Made by a program: the position numbers and the translations under genes
From: CAZADH01 sp964483805
Lineage (GTDB): Bacteria; Muiribacteriota; Ozemobacteria; Ozemobacterales; Ozemobacteraceae
Assembly: GCA_964483805.1 (NCBI GenBank)
Contig: CAZADH010000285.1
Coordinates: forward strand, 1-7,792
DNA: 7,792 bases
Direction: 5' to 3'
Notes under the pieces: generated by a model
Seen by the model: the letters and a program-made list of their open reading frames with translations, nothing else
Told to the model about the DNA's origin: nothing
Databases searched by the model: none
In this document: positions 6,178-7,792 of the stretch, in pieces
Numbering within the stretch: the first letter of the stretch is position 1
How the letters are laid out: each line of letters begins with the position of its first letter

Positions 6178-6969
6178 ATGAAATCGTGCATTTGCCGGCG
6201 TTCGCTCGTGGTCGTGGTGTTTGCCGTATCGCTGCTGGCCTGGGGGGCGGCGGCACCGGCCCGTCAGTTGGTGGTGCCCGAACAGTTGCCGACCGCGTGC
6301 CGCACGCTGGCGCCATCGTTTGTCGTGGCGTCGGGCGCGACGGCGGTCAAGATCGCCTTCTTCGATGCCGACAGTACGCTGCGGGTGGCACCGAGTGGCA
6401 ACGTCTGTCCGAATTTCGCTTCCGATGTCGCCGTGCTGCCCAAGGTCGGCGAGAAGATCGGCGCGCTCAATGCCGAGGGTTACCTCGTCGCCATCGTGTC
6501 GAACCAACTCGGGGTGTCGAAGGGGTACATCACGGCCGCCGCCGCGGATGGCGCCCTGCGTGAGACCTGCCGCCAGATTGCGGCGAACGGCGGTATCGTG
6601 CACTGGTACGATTATGCTGAGAACCGCGATGCGTTTCGCAAACCCGAGATCGGCATGGCCGAGCGGGTGGCCTCGGCGGTGACCGCGCAACTGCACCTGC
6701 CGGTCGACTGGGCCAACAGCTTCATGGTGGGGGATTCCGGCTACAAGAAGGGCGAGGCGGTCGAGCCCGACGGCACGCCGGGCGAGGACATCAGCAGCGA
6801 CGATCGCCTCTTTGCCGAGAACGTCGCGAAGGCACACGCCGGATTTGCCTACAAACATGCGCGCGATTTCTTTGGCTGGGTGCAATACGGTGTGCGTAAC
6901 TTTCACAAGTATTCCGAGCTCGAGGCATTTCTGCAGAAGAACCCCGGCGTGAAACCGGCCGGACGATAA
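6178..6969 (+). CDS. Exported HAD phosphatase of the PNK3P (polynucleotide 3'-phosphatase-like) family
   Basis: A 263-residue protein with an N-terminal signal peptide: basic start (R7-R8), hydrophobic core 10-23, likely cleavage after A26 or A28. The mature part is a HAD hydrolase. Motif I is F-D-A-D-S-T (D63 nucleophile, D65 acid/base), motif II I-V-S-N-Q-L-G (S108), motif III R-K-P-E-I-G-M (K155), motif IV V-G-D-S (D186). The late segment D-I-S-S-D-D-R-L-F-A-E-N-V (204-216) closely resembles the D-F-S-C-x-D-R-L-F-A-x-N stretch of eukaryotic PNKP 3'-phosphatase domains. The HisB/GmhB zinc-loop cysteines are absent. All catalytic positions are kept, so phosphatase activity is expected, but the substrate (3'-phosphate DNA ends, nucleotides or a small molecule) is not shown. 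No kinase domain is attached. AGGAG at 6167-6171 lies 6 bases before the ATG. The downstream hydrolase gene begins 30 bases after the stop and is probably co-transcribed. Confidence 0.85.
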   Translation: MKSCICRRSLVVVVFAVSLLAWGAAAPARQLVVPEQLPTACRTLAPSFVVASGATAVKIAFFDADSTLRVAPSGNVCPNFASDVAVLPKVGEKIGALNAEGYLVAIVSNQLGVSKGYITAAAADGALRETCRQIAANGGIVHWYDYAENRDAFRKPEIGMAERVASAVTAQLHLPVDWANSFMVGDSGYKKGEAVEPDGTPGEDISSDDRLFAENVAKAHAGFAYKHARDFFGWVQYGVRNFHKYSELEAFLQKNPGVKPAGR

Positions 6970-6982
6970 CCCGGGAAACGGC

Positions 6983-6993
6983 AGGGGAGGGGG
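6983..6993 (+). promoter_or_regulatory. Strong ribosome binding site for the alpha/beta hydrolase
   Basis: The purine run AGGGGAGGGGG contains GGAGG and ends 6 bases before the ATG at 7000. It supports that start and, with the short gap from the phosphatase gene, translation from a shared transcript. Confidence 0.6.
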
Positions 6994-6999
6994 CAATCC

Positions 7000-7792
7000 A
7001 TGACTCGACGCGGCAGCAGCGCATGGCGGTGGGTTCGGCGGTGTCTCTCGGGTGTCGCAGGCCTCGTGGCCTGTCTCGCTCTGGCCGGTGTCGGGTTCGC
7101 CAATCCCCCCAAAGAACTCGTGCTGTCGCCCGACATGTCGTGGCGCCCGGCGTCAACACCGGCCGCGGTGGGGGCGGGAGTAGCAGTGGCTCCGCCAGCG
7201 CAACCGACGGTGCCGGTGGCAAAGAAATACAATGTAGGCTACACTGTCGCCGCCTTTCTCATGCAGCCGGCGATTGGGCGAACCGACACGCAGATCACGG
7301 TGGCGGTGTGGTTCCCGACCACCACGCCGCCGCAGCGCTACCATTATGGTGGGCCAACCCACGGACAGGTGGCGGTCGATGGCGTGCCTTGTCGCAACGA
7401 GGGGCCGTTCCCGCTGTTCGTCTTCTCGCACGGATTCGGCGGCAGCGGCAACAGCATCAGTTATCTGGCCGAGGCGCTCGCCGCCCGGGGTTGGGTGGTG
7501 GCCGCGCCCGATCACCATGATGCCGTCAGTGCTGCACGCGTTCGCCAATGGGAGCTGCGGCCGTTCGACCGGGCCGCGTTTCGTCGAGAGGCGAACGAGA
7601 TCCAGAACTCGGGGCCGGAAAGCCGCGCCGTACATGTCTGGCGCGTCGGCGAGTTGCAGACCGTCATCGACGGCATGCTTGGTGCCGAGCAGTTCCGCGC
7701 TCTGTGCGACCCACGGCGGGTTGCCGTCGGTGGCCACTCCTTCGGCGGCTTCACCGCGCTGGGTCTGTGCGGCGCGCTCCCGGGGCAACTCG
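7000..7792 (+). CDS. Exported alpha/beta hydrolase, dienelactone hydrolase / PAF-acetylhydrolase-like (3' end outside window)
   Basis: The frame is open from the ATG at 7000 to the window end, giving 264 complete codons. An arginine-rich start is followed by a hydrophobic stretch (16-34) with a likely signal peptidase I site after V-G-F-A (A34). L22-V-A-C25 also fits a lipobox, but it lies mid-core, so lipoprotein status is uncertain. A proline/alanine-rich linker (about 50-72) precedes the folded domain. Seen in it: V-A-V-W-F-P, the oxyanion-side strand F-V-F-S-H-G-F-G-G (H144-G145), W-V-V-A-A-P-D-H, and the nucleophile elbow G-G-H-S-F-G-G-F with S247. This arrangement fits the predicted dienelactone hydrolase group (COG4188) and its PAF-acetylhydrolase relatives. 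The catalytic Asp and His should lie beyond the window. The substrate is unknown; an ester or short-chain lipid ester is the family expectation. It follows the exported phosphatase gene by 30 bases. Confidence 0.85.
   Translation, partial: MTRRGSSAWRWVRRCLSGVAGLVACLALAGVGFANPPKELVLSPDMSWRPASTPAAVGAGVAVAPPAQPTVPVAKKYNVGYTVAAFLMQPAIGRTDTQITVAVWFPTTTPPQRYHYGGPTHGQVAVDGVPCRNEGPFPLFVFSHGFGGSGNSISYLAEALAARGWVVAAPDHHDAVSAARVRQWELRPFDRAAFRREANEIQNSGPESRAVHVWRVGELQTVIDGMLGAEQFRALCDPRRVAVGGHSFGGFTALGLCGALPGQL

Noticed and set aside
5978..6181. 67-codon + strand open frame in the 5903-6177 gap
   Set aside because: It is Arg/Pro/Cys-rich, has no ribosome binding site, and overlaps the phosphatase start and the putative promoter.
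6178..6969. HisB-N or GmhB-type phosphatase
   Set aside because: The zinc-loop cysteines of those families are absent, and the segment after motif IV matches PNK3P.
5857..6996. 379-codon open frame on the - strand spanning the gap and the phosphatase gene
   Set aside because: It is mostly antisense to the phosphatase gene, whose catalytic motifs and ribosome binding site are clear. The product is Arg/Gly-rich and unrecognised.
1..7792. CRISPR array, tRNA, rRNA, insertion sequence or attachment site
   Set aside because: No regular direct repeats, cloverleaf with CCA-side features, rRNA-like sequence, transposase motifs or flanking inverted repeats were seen by eye.

Overview
The window is GC-rich throughout (about two thirds G+C by eye). 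All supported genes lie on the + strand, many joined by ATGA or TGATG overlaps with good purine-rich ribosome binding sites. The gene families and signal peptides suggest a Gram-negative bacterium, most likely a proteobacterium. I cannot name a genus.

Region 1 (1-5902) is most of one operon for a membrane-bound complex of the hydrogenase-4 / formate hydrogenlyase / complex I superfamily. The order is the 3' end of a HyfB/NuoL-like antiporter subunit, then HyfC (NuoH-like), HyfE (NuoK-like), HyfF (NuoN/NuoM-like), HyfG (fused NuoC-NuoD-like large subunit), and a small subunit (HyfI/NuoB-like) carrying a dicluster ferredoxin domain at its N-terminus. No HyfD-like gene lies between hyfC and hyfE. 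The main point is that HyfG lacks all four cysteines that hold the Ni-Fe centre in true hydrogenases: the N-terminal CGxC position reads A-G-D-T and the C-terminal DPCxxC position reads D-P-S-F-H-N. The complex is therefore very unlikely to be a hydrogenase. It fits the energy-converting hydrogenase-related (Ehr) group, whose substrate is unsettled. The proton-channel side and the Fe-S relay look intact, so it should still couple an unknown redox reaction to ion movement across the membrane.

Region 2 (5903-6177) is a 275-base gap with no convincing gene. It holds a 16-base perfect palindrome just after the operon, a possible extended -10 promoter near 6076-6081, and two overlapping inverted repeats at 6088-6131 that could form alternative hairpins in the leader of the next gene.

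Region 3 (6178-7792) holds two genes separated by 30 bases, both encoding exported proteins. The first is a HAD phosphatase whose motifs match the polynucleotide-kinase 3'-phosphatase (PNK3P) family, here with a signal peptide. The second is an alpha/beta hydrolase of the predicted dienelactone hydrolase / PAF-acetylhydrolase-like type, cut by the window end just after its GHSFGG nucleophile motif. Nothing in the sequence links this pair to the Ehr operon.
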